64,000 nt of DNA from Legionella septentrionalis (GTDB lineage: Bacteria; Pseudomonadota; Gammaproteobacteria; Legionellales; Legionellaceae), in contig NZ_RZGS01000006.1 of NCBI RefSeq assembly GCF_003989745.1, positions 25,698-89,697 of the forward strand. The letters run 5' to 3'. The translations under genes were made by a program, and so were the position numbers. The notes beneath the pieces are model-generated. The model saw only the letters and a program-made list of their open reading frames with translations. It did no database searches and had not been told where the DNA came from. Positions 37,801-46,168 of this stretch are shown piece after piece; position 1 is the stretch's first letter, and each line of letters starts with the position of its first letter.

Positions 37801-40800
37801 GGGTTTTATTCCACATGTCTTGTGTAGCAAGATCCCGGTGAGATGAGATAATATCATCGAGACTGAGTTCAAGCTGCTCGAGGATTGCAGAGCGGTATTC
37901 CCCGACAACATTTACTTTGTTACTGCTCCACAGGCCGATTAAGTCGGCTACATTGTTCAAACGCGTATTGAGGAGTTTGAGGCGATGATAATCCGCATTT
38001 TCCTTTTTATCTTTTTCTGTTTTGTAGCCTTTATATAATTCTTCGATGGTATTTTTTGCAGCCTCGATAAAGGCAGTCTCATTGGGATTAGAGAGTAAGT
38101 ATTTGACTAAAACCGTTTTAAATTGAGCAGGAAAAGACTCGCGTACAATTTCACGCATGAGTTTTTCCACCTTGCTTGCCTGCTTAGTTAAACGAGAATC
38201 AAGATTATTTAAGTCCTTGCTTATTAAAGAAGAATTTGGATTGGCCAATTCTTTTTCCAAAAGCTCATTGAGTAGACTTACAGGAAAATGCTGGTTGTCA
38301 ATGCCTTGTGGATCGGTCAGTGTATCCAGCCATAGCGTTAATTGTTCCAGACAATATCGTTTGGGATCTTTCTCTTTCCCTACTACTTGCCCGGATTCGT
38401 TATAAATAGTTTTATAAGTGGCTTTATCAACCAGTAAACCTAAAACCTGTCCTAAGTCGTTGTAATAGTCTTTGTTGTCAATACGCTTTAATTTATCGGT
38501 AAAACGTTTGACGAGTTCTTTTTGTTCGGCTCCTTCTACTCCGATTGCCATGCACTCTTCAAACAGCCGAACGCACAATTTATTATTTTGTTCTTTATAA
38601 TTGGCGAGGAGCTCTTTATTGAGCAGTTTTAAGCCATGCTCTCTTTCCGCTTCATTTAGTGGGCGAAACGGTGCATCTTGGAAACGAATGGCGCATCCTT
38701 TCTGAATTTCCTGTTTGACAAATTGCTTACGTGTTTTCTGCATTTCCTGGCGTTGCATGTATTCATATTGCTTAGTAATTTTTTGCAAGTCAGTCATCAG
38801 GGTGATGACATCGCCTGCTGCGGGGAGGTGCCTTGAAGCAGTAAAATCAATGGATTGCATTTGCCGGGTGAATAATTGCAATTGCCCAAACATGGTGGTG
38901 TTGTGCGAGTATGATAGCGGTTCAAATAATTTGTTAAATGATGCATGATTTTCCTGCTGATAAAGCCAGGGGAAGGATTTAAATGTTTCATTATCCACCA
39001 ATCCATGCATTTTAATTAACTTGCTTAATGCCTGGGCAGGAGTATCATTTTTTAGATATTGTTTCGGGGTGGTGGCGCTGTGGTAGCATTGTAAGGCGCG
39101 GCCGCAAGAATTGATAAATTCCAGGGATTTAGTTTGGAAGATTTGATTCTTGTATTGTTCTTGACTGATGATCTGGGCCAATACACCGATATGCTCAAAT
39201 TTAAGATGCAGGGAACCTGGTTTAATATCTCCATCCAGCGGAATGGATTTGTTCAACCATTTTAATACATCCTTATCGGCAGTTAGCAGGAGCTTAACTT
39301 GTGTTGCTACCTCTTCAGGATTGAGGTCTACCAGCCGGTTTACACCGCGTGACATGCAGGCAACCAATAAGCGCAAGACATAAGGTGCGTTTGCATTTTT
39401 TTCCAGTAGTTCTTTAGGGAAGGCGAGCTTAATCAAGTCGCGGTAACGCACGAATTCTTCTTTATTAGGATGCAGGCGCTGCGTGACGAACCGCAAACTC
39501 TGATCGAGCATTTCTTCTTTTTGCAGTGTTTCGTACCGATCCAAACCAGGTATATAGCTTGGTTTTTTGCGATCCAATACGGATGTAAATTCGCTTAATT
39601 TGAGGGAGTCATCCCAATAAGGATAACTCTCATATTTCATAGCGTAATACAAGCCATTGTGACGCCAATCGATTCGATGAATGTTATCTAAAATATCACG
39701 CTGGATCTCTAGGCGATCAGCTTGTTTTTCACATTTACGCAATACAGTGTGCAGGCGCTCCAGGAATACCAGGCCATTAAAATTCTCTACCTTGCCCAGG
39801 TATTCCGCCATGCTTTGTTCATTAAACGGCAGTTTTGCCTTTTTATTTTTCTCAAGATAAGTCACTAATTTCTGATAACTGTGCCATAAGGGTGCATAGT
39901 CCATGTTACCTGTAGCCCTGCCATGAGCATCCACCAGTTTCCACCAGACGTTGGCATAGCTTTTATTGTTTAATTTACGCAGGGTGCTGATGCTTAATGC
40001 GACAGCGTCTACTTCTTCTTTACGCAAGCATTCACTTAAATTTTGCGATGGGTTTAGCAGACGGTTTTTCCAGACGGCAAAGTGCTCTGCACCGAAGGTG
40101 GTGTAAATTTGTTCCGCCATAAACAAGAAGTGAGCGGTACCATCTTTCTTTTTATAAGTTTGCGAGAGCGGATCATAAGCATAAAATAATTGGCCAAACG
40201 CAAGAAGGTTATCCTGGGTGAAGGCGAGTGGGCTTTCCGGATTAAAGATTGCATTAAAAACGGTTAATTCTTTACCAAATTTTTGAGTGGCCCAATGTTT
40301 TAATTTCTCAAGACAAGCTTTCCACTCACCTACGCTGAGATTGCCCGGTTTGATTTTCTGGGAGTCAACCGTATAAGCTTGCATGAGTGCAGAGCGGTCT
40401 TCAGCTTTCGCATTAATATTGAGTTGCGAGAGAGCGGACAGGTTAGCTATCCGCTTTGGATCTTTGTCTTCCAGTGCAAGGTATTTCCAGAATAACAATT
40501 GATCATTCAAGTGTGATGAAAGCGGCGCAAATTGACGGTAATCGCCTCTAAAAATCTCCGCTTGCATAGGTTTGGGAAAACGAATGGTAAAAGGGTTTCT
40601 ATCCTTAAAGGATTTGGCATCAAGGGCTAATAAGTCTTGCGCCTCACGTTCTTTAGTATAACAAAGAACCAATCCGGAATCTTTTTGGGAACGCTCCAGC
40701 CAAAAACCTGGTGGTAGATTATCCTTGTTTAGAGACAAGCGAAATTGCGGAGCCGTTTCCATTAATCTTTGTACGGCTTCAGGAGTTATTTTTCTAATGA

Positions 40801-43800
40801 CCAGTTCAGCATCCAGGTGACTGCCGACCCAGAGAGAAAATAATTGAGCTAATTTTTTGTCAAATCCGGAATATTGCTTGGTTTCCTTCGGTATTTTTTC
40901 CCAGGCAGCCATGCATTTTTCATCAATATTATCCCGGGTGATAAGCAGCCCTTCGTCTCCCATGTAACGGGATATTTCCTGTTCTTGTTCTTGCTCTTGT
41001 TCTTCTTCCTGCTCTTGCTCCTGTTCTTGTTGTTGCTGCTGTTGTTGTTGCTGTTGCTGCTGCTGTTGTTGTTGGACTTGCAGTCTGGTTGAGGTTAATG
41101 GATAAAGGACATCCTTGCCCTCAAATGGTTGAGCCTGCAATACTTCTTTTTCGTCAATGACGACCTCAGGCTGCAGTTCTTCCGTCGTACAAAGATAAAT
41201 ATTTTTGGTTTGTTGCTCTAACTCTCGATTTTTTGCAATTCTTTGATTATCAAGGATTTTATCTTGCAAGGCTTTATAGCGCGCCTTCATTTCACGTTGT
41301 TCGGGGGTAATAAAGGCTGCTCTGTCCCAGGCAGGGATACGAATTTGGATTTGCAGAGGAAAATTTTTGAGATGAGCTGCTGCTTCCAGTTGTTTAAAAA
41401 GATCCTCGGTGTTTTTGTCGTCAATATTTAAATTATATAAGGTAATCTCGCCCACGCCGTCTTTAAATGCCGGATTTAATTTTTGGCTGTGTACTGTAAA
41501 AAATACGGAAGCCAATTCATTAATAAACCGCTGATTTATCGCATCGGTCCCCGGCATAATCAGTGCTAATGAGGAGAACAACGGGCTGCATTGTCGCGAG
41601 TTTTGACCGTAAGTTTTTATCTTGTTATGCAGGTAGGTGAGATAATCGCCAGGCTTGTCGGTAATGCTGCCTGCCAAATCGAATACAGCAGATAAATTAG
41701 GCGGATTAAGCCTTAAGGTGGTTTTCCAGCTGGAAATGTGAGCACTATTTACGTAGTCGAATAATTCATCTAACCCTTTTGTGCTTAATTGGGAAATTTG
41801 CGCGAATTGCCACATTGCTGCAGAAATTTCGTTTTCTTGCTCATGATTACAGCTGTTTTTAAGCCAATTGGCTTTGAACTTCAGCATCTCGTCGATGAAA
41901 TCAAGATCAATGCTTTTGCCTGCTGCTTGGAAAAATTTGGTTGTTTCTTTTCCAGCCGTCTTCCAAATGGAGCGTTTGCCCTTGACGGTTGTTTGCGCCT
42001 TCTCCCACTCGTCATTGGGTAGAATAGATTTTAAAAAGCGGTTACGCGCAGTAGCACGCATCGCCAGTGGCAGGAAGTCATCTGTGGAGTTTTTGACCGG
42101 ATTATCCTGGCCAGGAATGATACTGAATAAGGTCGTACTGAAATCAAATAGAGACTCAGCAGTCTCATCCCAAAACCGCTTCGTAACGGCTGGTAATTCA
42201 AATCTGCTTAAGGCAGGGTTATGGTGGGCAACATATAAAGCGTGCGTTAATTCTCTTTCACTGGCGCCTTTTTTTAAATGAAGGATATGCTGTGAGTCGT
42301 CGTTTATTTGCAGGGTTTTCTCATGGAAAACATTAAGGATTTCTTTGGGCTGAATAAAATCAAATGTATCACGCGATAATAAATACTGGGCTGTCCAAGA
42401 ATTGGGATAAAGGGATTCGCTGGCTTTATCCGAGAAAGGTTCCCTGATAAATAAAGCTGTTTTTAGAAGGGATTCAGTGTTCGAATAAAGAATGCCCAGG
42501 GAAGATAAAAAGACATGCTCCATAAAAGAAGTTACCGGCACATTGGCAAGGTATTTCTCTACTGGGCCTTTTTTAGGTTCCATACAGCAAGGCAATACTC
42601 TGGCTAACAAAATATGTTGCCATTGAGCAGTTTTACTGAAATGTTGGATGTCATTTTTATCAATATTATGGGTGCAATCCACTTTAACAAAATCTATTTT
42701 TTGATTTTTATTGCTCAATTCTTGCAATTTCGCAGGGATATTTTGAAATATTGGCTCTGCCATGTCAGGAATATAAGCGGTCCATTGACTGCCACTCTTT
42801 TTTTGCAAACAAATCCAAACCGGGTTGGCTTCATCGTTAATGTTGATTAACATGGTTTGCAAATGATTTAACTGCGCTGTTCCTAACTCGTTTAATTCCG
42901 TATGAATAAATGGGGCAATTTTTGGTACGGCGATGGTCTTCTGGTCGACAAGCGTGGCTTGGCATTGTGTTTCATAATGGGTACAAAGAAAACGGAATAT
43001 ATCCACACGTTGCAATGCATACGAAGATAGGCCGCCTGCACGGTTTAACAATGGCGCACGCAGTTCAACATCCTCAAGAGTCGCTACTAAATTGGGTATG
43101 CTTCTTGCATTGCGATTGTAATTTTTTCCGATATCAAGGAATGGTGCACCTTCAATTTCCTTGCGAACCAATTCCGCATCAAGGGTTTTCCAGGCACTTG
43201 CATTTGCAAAAGTTTGTAGCGTTTTTTCATTCCACGGCCACTGCTCAGGGTCGCTGTCATAAGGGGGTGGCAGGCAACCGCTAATATGGCGTGTGTAGAA
43301 ACCTATTGCAAAATCTGCAGCCGGACCATCCTTTCCTTCGATGAACCAGGGGTGTCGTGTATCTAATTGCTCAACAAAAGCTTGGGGGTTGGGGTATGCT
43401 TTAATTCGCTCCAGCAGGGTGGTACGTAAACTGGAATTCCAAGCCCATTGTTCATTCTGAAATCTTTTGCGATATTTCTCTCTAATTTCGAATTCAATCT
43501 CATCTTTATTGACGAATTCGTCTACTGGCCAAGGTGCACTATGTCTTTTCCGACGAAGTGCTTCTGCCTGCGGGAATTCAGAATCAAAGGCAGTGGGATG
43601 TTTTTCTTTCCATTCTGTAAAAGCATTCTCAAGAACTTCAAGTTCTTTTTTGTGTGTTGCCAAATTCTGTTGATATTTTTGCTTAAGCTCGTTAATTCTC
43701 GCTTCTTCTTTCCTAATTTCTTCCGCGGCTTCACGCTCAATGCTGCTCTTGTGAAATTTCATCCACGCTTGTAATAGGCTAACACGAAAGGAATCTAATA

Positions 43801-43846
43801 TCGTTTGTTCTAAGGTAGTCGTGAGCTCTTTAATTTGTTTCTTCAT
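31880..43846 (-). CDS. Giant 3988-aa protein with an internal SecA-like DEAD motor domain and polyGln/Glu tract
   Basis: The motor occupies roughly residues 2230-2790 and keeps the SecA motif order: Walker A in YQVKTGQGKSILTGM (about 2275; SecA has MKTGEGKT), a Walker B-type AWIDECDHVLTDED (about 2382), GCTGTAGD (about 2597), SARMGRGTDIK (about 2722) and NQERGRQGRNGWPG (about 2755). SecA itself is about 900 aa, so the flanks of about 2200 and 1200 residues are additional; I recognise no domain in them. They are charged and helical. A run of about 16 Gln followed by Gln/Glu repeats lies near residues 924-957. No signal peptide or membrane helix is seen. AGGGGA precedes the ATG. It lies alone between rph and yicC, with an AT-rich leader. 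Possible roles are a translocated effector or an unconventional motor or unfoldase. It is not the housekeeping SecA. Confidence 0.85.
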   Translation of the reverse strand: MKKQIKELTTTLEQTILDSFRVSLLQAWMKFHKSSIEREAAEEIRKEEARINELKQKYQQNLATHKKELEVLENAFTEWKEKHPTAFDSEFPQAEALRRKRHSAPWPVDEFVNKDEIEFEIREKYRKRFQNEQWAWNSSLRTTLLERIKAYPNPQAFVEQLDTRHPWFIEGKDGPAADFAIGFYTRHISGCLPPPYDSDPEQWPWNEKTLQTFANASAWKTLDAELVRKEIEGAPFLDIGKNYNRNARSIPNLVATLEDVELRAPLLNRAGGLSSYALQRVDIFRFLCTHYETQCQATLVDQKTIAVPKIAPFIHTELNELGTAQLNHLQTMLININDEANPVWICLQKKSGSQWTAYIPDMAEPIFQNIPAKLQELSNKNQKIDFVKVDCTHNIDKNDIQHFSKTAQWQHILLARVLPCCMEPKKGPVEKYLANVPVTSFMEHVFLSSLGILYSNTESLLKTALFIREPFSDKASESLYPNSWTAQYLLSRDTFDFIQPKEILNVFHEKTLQINDDSQHILHLKKGASERELTHALYVAHHNPALSRFELPAVTKRFWDETAESLFDFSTTLFSIIPGQDNPVKNSTDDFLPLAMRATARNRFLKSILPNDEWEKAQTTVKGKRSIWKTAGKETTKFFQAAGKSIDLDFIDEMLKFKANWLKNSCNHEQENEISAAMWQFAQISQLSTKGLDELFDYVNSAHISSWKTTLRLNPPNLSAVFDLAGSITDKPGDYLTYLHNKIKTYGQNSRQCSPLFSSLALIMPGTDAINQRFINELASVFFTVHSQKLNPAFKDGVGEITLYNLNIDDKNTEDLFKQLEAAAHLKNFPLQIQIRIPAWDRAAFITPEQREMKARYKALQDKILDNQRIAKNRELEQQTKNIYLCTTEELQPEVVIDEKEVLQAQPFEGKDVLYPLTSTRLQVQQQQQQQQQQQQQQQQEQEQEQEEEQEQEQEQEISRYMGDEGLLITRDNIDEKCMAAWEKIPKETKQYSGFDKKLAQLFSLWVGSHLDAELVIRKITPEAVQRLMETAPQFRLSLNKDNLPPGFWLERSQKDSGLVLCYTKEREAQDLLALDAKSFKDRNPFTIRFPKPMQAEIFRGDYRQFAPLSSHLNDQLLFWKYLALEDKDPKRIANLSALSQLNINAKAEDRSALMQAYTVDSQKIKPGNLSVGEWKACLEKLKHWATQKFGKELTVFNAIFNPESPLAFTQDNLLAFGQLFYAYDPLSQTYKKKDGTAHFLFMAEQIYTTFGAEHFAVWKNRLLNPSQNLSECLRKEEVDAVALSISTLRKLNNKSYANVWWKLVDAHGRATGNMDYAPLWHSYQKLVTYLEKNKKAKLPFNEQSMAEYLGKVENFNGLVFLERLHTVLRKCEKQADRLEIQRDILDNIHRIDWRHNGLYYAMKYESYPYWDDSLKLSEFTSVLDRKKPSYIPGLDRYETLQKEEMLDQSLRFVTQRLHPNKEEFVRYRDLIKLAFPKELLEKNANAPYVLRLLVACMSRGVNRLVDLNPEEVATQVKLLLTADKDVLKWLNKSIPLDGDIKPGSLHLKFEHIGVLAQIISQEQYKNQIFQTKSLEFINSCGRALQCYHSATTPKQYLKNDTPAQALSKLIKMHGLVDNETFKSFPWLYQQENHASFNKLFEPLSYSHNTTMFGQLQLFTRQMQSIDFTASRHLPAAGDVITLMTDLQKITKQYEYMQRQEMQKTRKQFVKQEIQKGCAIRFQDAPFRPLNEAEREHGLKLLNKELLANYKEQNNKLCVRLFEECMAIGVEGAEQKELVKRFTDKLKRIDNKDYYNDLGQVLGLLVDKATYKTIYNESGQVVGKEKDPKRYCLEQLTLWLDTLTDPQGIDNQHFPVSLLNELLEKELANPNSSLISKDLNNLDSRLTKQASKVEKLMREIVRESFPAQFKTVLVKYLLSNPNETAFIEAAKNTIEELYKGYKTEKDKKENADYHRLKLLNTRLNNVADLIGLWSSNKVNVVGEYRSAILEQLELSLDDIISSHRDLATQDMWNKTQLTLNEIYINEVSNKTTVVDRNFISLFNTPYNDKGMFIRIILLQALGNQLQVDRTKHLKKEHIAYLGMLKGNLENLSVEQLRGLAKYCNTQPIPTLKTFNELLTKGYSQPQQFIHRFETHHQNLDAKTGSGKRHYSITKNDRVNFVRILENFKRKGEGDKSGFIPDMEKKQLINLLYYLNSYSQKEDLSNIPFATLQAKLNTARANLNLHNSPQNAAQLLACMREVMLRKTGMWANHTQMLILIYAALYDESILYQVKTGQGKSILTGMRTAFLALQGYVVDVFSSKDSLSERDHEEFKHFMDALGIRNAYITPHSRGETYQTNHDRRNIGAINYATIGNLALFRANQVWKKDNPIFMEKSMRRAWIDECDHVLTDEDTQFNYADNAGVDSIYNYEEWVYRAAYEFYEQHQNDFKQHSLQEVPMISTQKHLQGLCKMLQQKARTAPKESQFMQKYIVPALAKDPQMVQKRDTELKKLLVAAHAAKNLKEGREFTVYNEDKIVADGVVIGTRFAKVLIANQVKHGSTYSEGVQQAKHAALNMKAIEEGEAPNFFTEPDSVIAISSNAKYIINNDYAVKEGCTGTAGDLQDVKSYEDIFDIDHVIKVPTHEESRTTFLPPVYCKDEEAHITEIVKQILNRTDKHPILITCEDDIAVKNIAAAVKQALEAQSKDAILNRITIDTNDSGKSENEVVPFAGKPGAITFSARMGRGTDIKPETKEGLMVLRTYPDIKRKANQERGRQGRNGWPGLTLDVYNDAEIDKNYQSLLKGPYREKFQQSVQAQIDRIKKKFETHPQGKYQHLKGNEDLLFKHCRTLVVQQLMYDINKQNQSFLRRKESLMSVLCGDVLTVLNDFVREKNDKATQLKEKWMECRAQIEEYWNVRLKGEPGDSEKVFAKFQSQSAQSWGDLCSQFPELNPGLCSDFSELTVESFKKAAQEIDPRKAKALITRLRLLFEGVKHKDMQPTQQVEALFKGLVEDRTNIYKRVYMQVAETGFEAKARTLFNDIKNYLHPELQITPQAKGEIQASKPKNHELKKAVAFYQLWVAGADIHYFDHGAERINEEVIQYVYEDLDKFYDVLYGASYGSEQRSEQRIQLFQTLRNLRTESKEPMPQLFLVSTKALGTSIQLLHSLQGHQDYGNYLKCFTRFFKAEAFKDDHPSDMAVEDIKKYDRLLMLVGAIATTQYFNIEEEFDLDLEKTVPARSTLVLIENLCRVIREEFWEDFDDKLASNIAEVFAKDKNATEVLSANILGQDLHELIDNINHYTKHGARNQGYRLQELRDYLARNKEQLLTEKVEAVRPIFQAVLGSSHNRTQDYFLPTQPYGFAGLNEKETGQFWDFLAQRHPVTKKDVEALITFLETMSKTEHFREKCFLPLVGLPPYIPVSYILANLKITGSKTNPGDIARGLKEIGEAAETFNKLASRYNLIVSARDYSQLEHDDRYDDLLAQFCKKAPEKNKQFFELCAQYPTLTIESIQQVKALSQTPEMLQQPQKVSQLLGLAANIDDGTMTQVWAAFEAKKIADASQLQEHLAGIAKTQQKMPALGKEGTAGIYEAVASNRLTSQQAEQCVAMMQNMSNFSKKYPDLAKTVLPKFLDEEDKGEKTVASYNAFFTAVKDKAFPGETMNGLFTAYFDKRIHSVEALNRSIKTIEIAQILNQNLQDHSMWNRYFGKFNSQRYERQNLMQLLVQGVLDLGKAFSDACFAAYEKLAKSIVTVPELTKNAAQRRSALSASYHKVIEFTKEMAYVSSENLAADDTQLSEEISKAQISFFHDKRLAYAGEWWVSLQRRAAAEMFFNAMEGAASNTAGKSAQQYLMGLLQTLGEAQKMLLEADKNTRHHKKGYSRLYDISVQMVLHVVKQYVELEGISMADKAQLKTFIDGQMDTQVDMLLQRLPDDHKMKSFLLANREPAEVATYLKSMNLTQLEEFRKGWNTHKAAVPKHLQYLVTNVECFIDVNEPSSGSRLGNSLGAH
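40979..41076 (-). repeat. PolyGln / Gln-Glu coding tract within the giant gene
   Basis: On the minus strand about 16 Gln codons (mixed CAA and CAG) are followed by alternating Gln and Glu codons and then ISRYMGDEG. The mixed codons argue that the amino acids, not a pure triplet expansion, are maintained. It probably forms a flexible or coiled linker between two large halves of the protein. Length may vary between strains. Confidence 0.85.
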
Positions 43847-44201
43847 AGAAATTCCCCTGGGAATGTAATTTGTTTGGCGCAGGAAGAAGCGATAAAAAAT
43901 CGAATAAAATCAAAAATTCTAAAGTTATTTATTATTAACAACATAATTTGATAACCAAGTGGGTGCACCCCAAAATAATAATTTTAAAAAAAATTTTTGC
44001 TTTTTAAATGTACACTAATTTTATATTTTTTGCAAATATTTCGTGCAGATCGAGTAATTTGCAATTTGTTTGTGTAGCGATTAAATGCTGGCGAAAACAA
44101 AGCCAGAATCTTGCATTTGTGCAAATTTAGGGTATAGTCAAGGCGCAAAATGGCTTAATATTAAGCAAGTGTTAATGGTTTCTTCCGAGAAAGGTTTAAA
44201 A
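43847..44201. other. 355-base AT-rich divergent region between the giant gene and yicC
   Basis: No gene seen. It contains a perfect 10-base palindrome GGGTGCACCC (43961-43970), the only GC-rich element in long A/T runs, 115 bases upstream of the giant gene start. For the giant gene a weak TTGGTT-N16-AATAAT can be read on the minus strand just inside the palindrome. The yicC promoter is at its right end. Confidence 0.5.
44111..44138 (+). promoter_or_regulatory. Sigma-70-like promoter of the yicC-gmk operon
   Basis: -35 TTGCAT (44111-44116), 16-base spacer, -10 TATAGT (44133-44138), giving a leader of about 55 bases before the yicC ATG. Confidence 0.5.
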
Positions 44202-45071
44202 ATGCCGCAAAGTATGACAGCTTTTGCAAGAATGCAAAATCAAATGGGCCCAAATTTATTGTGTTGGGAGCTTAGATCGCTCAATCACAGGTATTTGGAT
44301 GTGTCTTTTCGTTTGCCCGAGCCTTTCCGCCATTTGGAAATGAATTTACGCAATCAATTACGGGAATTTATTCATCGAGGCAAGCTCGAATGCCAATTGA
44401 AAATAAGTGACGCTCTTACCTATACTCCATCCCTGCTGATTAATGAAGAATTGGTGCAGGCATTATTAAATACGGCGGTCCGCTTAACCTCAGAGCAGCA
44501 GTTGGCTAATGATTTGTCTGTCAGTCAGGTGCTGGCCTGGCCTGGGGTGGTCAGAGTTAACCAACCAGATACAGATGCTTTGAACGAAGAAATAATGCAG
44601 TTGTTTTCACAGGCTTTGCAGCGACTGGTTCAGGTAAGAAAAGCGGAGGGGCAGGCATTGAAGGATTGCATCCAGACACGCTTGCACTTATTACATGAAG
44701 AAGTAAGTTTAGCTGCTAAAAAGGCAGCGTCACTGGTCTTGCAAACCAGGGAAAAGTTAATAAGCCGCTTGCATAATTTAGAAATGAGCGTCGATGAATC
44801 CAGATTAGAGCAGGAAATTGCTCTATTGCTAACCCGCTTGGACGTTAGCGAAGAATTGGATCGCTTGCAAACGCATATGCAAGAGGTAGGTCGTACGCTG
44901 GATAACCAAAAAGAAGCGATAGGGCGGCGCTTGGATTTTTTAATGCAGGAATTAAACCGGGAAGCCAACACCTTGAGTTCAAAATCCGATTCAGCAGAGC
45001 TAACGCAATGCGCCGTGCAAATGAAAGTATTAATTGAACAAATGCGGGAACAAATTCAAAATATCGAATAA
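44202..45071 (+). CDS. yicC: YicC-family endoribonuclease, 289 aa
   Basis: YicC proteins are conserved; the E. coli member is reported to act in RNA degradation. The start MPQSMTAFARMQ is the family N-terminus (usually M.SMTAFAR), followed by LCWELRSLNHRYLDVSFRLPE and REFIHRGKLECQL. The C-terminal DUF1732 part has LDRLQTHMQEVGRTLDN and GRRLDFLMQELNREANTLSSK. The ATG at 44202 follows AAAGG and gives the normal length; a longer reading to 44085 adds an unrelated leader. gmk follows after 23 bases. Confidence 0.93.
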   Translation: MPQSMTAFARMQNQMGPNLLCWELRSLNHRYLDVSFRLPEPFRHLEMNLRNQLREFIHRGKLECQLKISDALTYTPSLLINEELVQALLNTAVRLTSEQQLANDLSVSQVLAWPGVVRVNQPDTDALNEEIMQLFSQALQRLVQVRKAEGQALKDCIQTRLHLLHEEVSLAAKKAASLVLQTREKLISRLHNLEMSVDESRLEQEIALLLTRLDVSEELDRLQTHMQEVGRTLDNQKEAIGRRLDFLMQELNREANTLSSKSDSAELTQCAVQMKVLIEQMREQIQNIE

Positions 45072-45094
45072 CGGGTTGTTGAACAGGATTAAGA

Positions 45095-45724
45095 ATGGCT
45101 AATGCATGTCAAGGAAACCTTTTTATTGTTGCTGCGCCTTCCGGGGGAGGGAAAACCAGTCTGGTAAAAAGGCTGGTTAATGATTTAGAGGATATTGAAA
45201 TATCTATTTCGCATACGACACGTACCCAGCGTCCTGGGGAAATTTCCGGAGTGGATTATTTTTTCGTAAATGAAGACGAGTTTTTACGCATGATGGATGC
45301 GGGAGCTTTCATTGAGCATGCTCGTGTGTTTAATCATTATTACGGTACATCCACCGCGCAAATTCATAGCCGTCTACAGGCGGGAATAGATGTTGTTCTG
45401 GATATCGATTGGCAAGGTGCTCAACAAATCCGTCGTATATTCCCCGAAGCTGTGGGGATTTTTGTGATTCCACCTTCCCTGCAGTCATTAAGAGAACGCT
45501 TGCTGGCAAGGCAACAGGATAATGAACAAGTGATTAGCAGCCGTATGCAGCGCGCCCGGGATGAATTGAGCCATTATTCCGAGTTTGATTACTTAATTGT
45601 GAATGATGACTTCAATAAGGCGTCGCAGGAATTGCAAGCCATTGTATTGGCCAACCGTCTGCATATTTCGCGGCAAACCAGGCATTTGGGAAAATTGCTT
45701 TCTTTCCTTTTGTCATCGCAGTAA
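45095..45724 (+). CDS. gmk: Guanylate kinase, 209 aa
   Basis: Phosphorylates GMP to GDP with ATP. P-loop [14 protein letters not shown] (residues 12-25), then the GMP-binding [23 protein letters not shown] segment and [15 protein letters not shown]. Length is normal. It lies in the conserved order yicC-gmk-rpoZ-spoT; GDP/GTP supply and (p)ppGpp metabolism are thus grouped. Confidence 0.97.
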   Translation: MANACQGNLFIVAAPSGGGKTSLVKRLVNDLEDIEISISHTTRTQRPGEISGVDYFFVNEDEFLRMMDAGAFIEHARVFNHYYGTSTAQIHSRLQAGIDVVLDIDWQGAQQIRRIFPEAVGIFVIPPSLQSLRERLLARQQDNEQVISSRMQRARDELSHYSEFDYLIVNDDFNKASQELQAIVLANRLHISRQTRHLGKLLSFLLSSQ

Positions 45725-45826
45725 AATATAATGTTTGACTTTTTATAATGTAATCGCTTAAGCAGTTAATTCTGCGCACAATGAAATTGCTTTATTTTGA
45801 TTTAGTCGCTTAACTTTGGGGGTATT

Positions 45827-46030
45827 ATGGCTCGTGTAACCGTAGAAGATTGTTTGGAAAATGTTAAGAATCGTTTTGAACTGGTCATGGTCGCTTCCAA
45901 GCGCGCCCGCCAAATTGCAGTACGCGGTGCTCAACCCTTAGTCGAGTGGGAAAATGACAAACCTACTGTAGTGGCTTTACGGGAAATTGCTGAAGGGTTG
46001 ATTACGCCTGAAATTCTGGATAAAGACTAA
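45827..46030 (+). CDS. rpoZ: RNA polymerase omega subunit, 67 aa
   Basis: Assembly subunit of RNA polymerase and part of the ppGpp-binding site. The N-terminus [20 protein letters not shown] and the RARQI..G segment ([15 protein letters not shown]) are diagnostic. It is shorter than E. coli omega (91 aa), lacking part of the C-terminal tail. A GGGGGT ribosome site precedes the ATG. Confidence 0.95.
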   Translation: MARVTVEDCLENVKNRFELVMVASKRARQIAVRGAQPLVEWENDKPTVVALREIAEGLITPEILDKD

Positions 46031-46119
46031 ACTTTATAGATAAATATATAAGATTTTGCTCAAATAATGATTTTCTGCTTTACTCGATAAGAGGTTTATT
46101 ATTGCCTCATTCTTCCATT

Positions 46120-46138
46120 CCTGAGTGTTAAACTCAGG
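46120..46138 (+). terminator. Small hairpin between rpoZ and spoT
   Basis: CCTGAGT, loop GTTAA, ACTCAGG. The 7-base stem lies 90 bases after rpoZ and 31 bases before the spoT ATG. It lacks a T-run and may instead be a leader hairpin of spoT. Confidence 0.3.
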
Positions 46139-46168
46139 TTGCCCAAGATCGAGTCATAGGAACGATGC

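Noticed and set aside
40874..41092. Plus-strand reading frame with a long Leu run
   Set aside because: It is the antisense shadow of the polyGln/Glu tract of the giant gene and has no independent support.
31880..43846. Giant protein as the housekeeping SecA
   Set aside because: SecA-like motifs cover only about 560 of 3988 residues and differ at several positions (for example KTGQGKS, ERGRQGRNG); the essential secA should be separate and about 900 aa.
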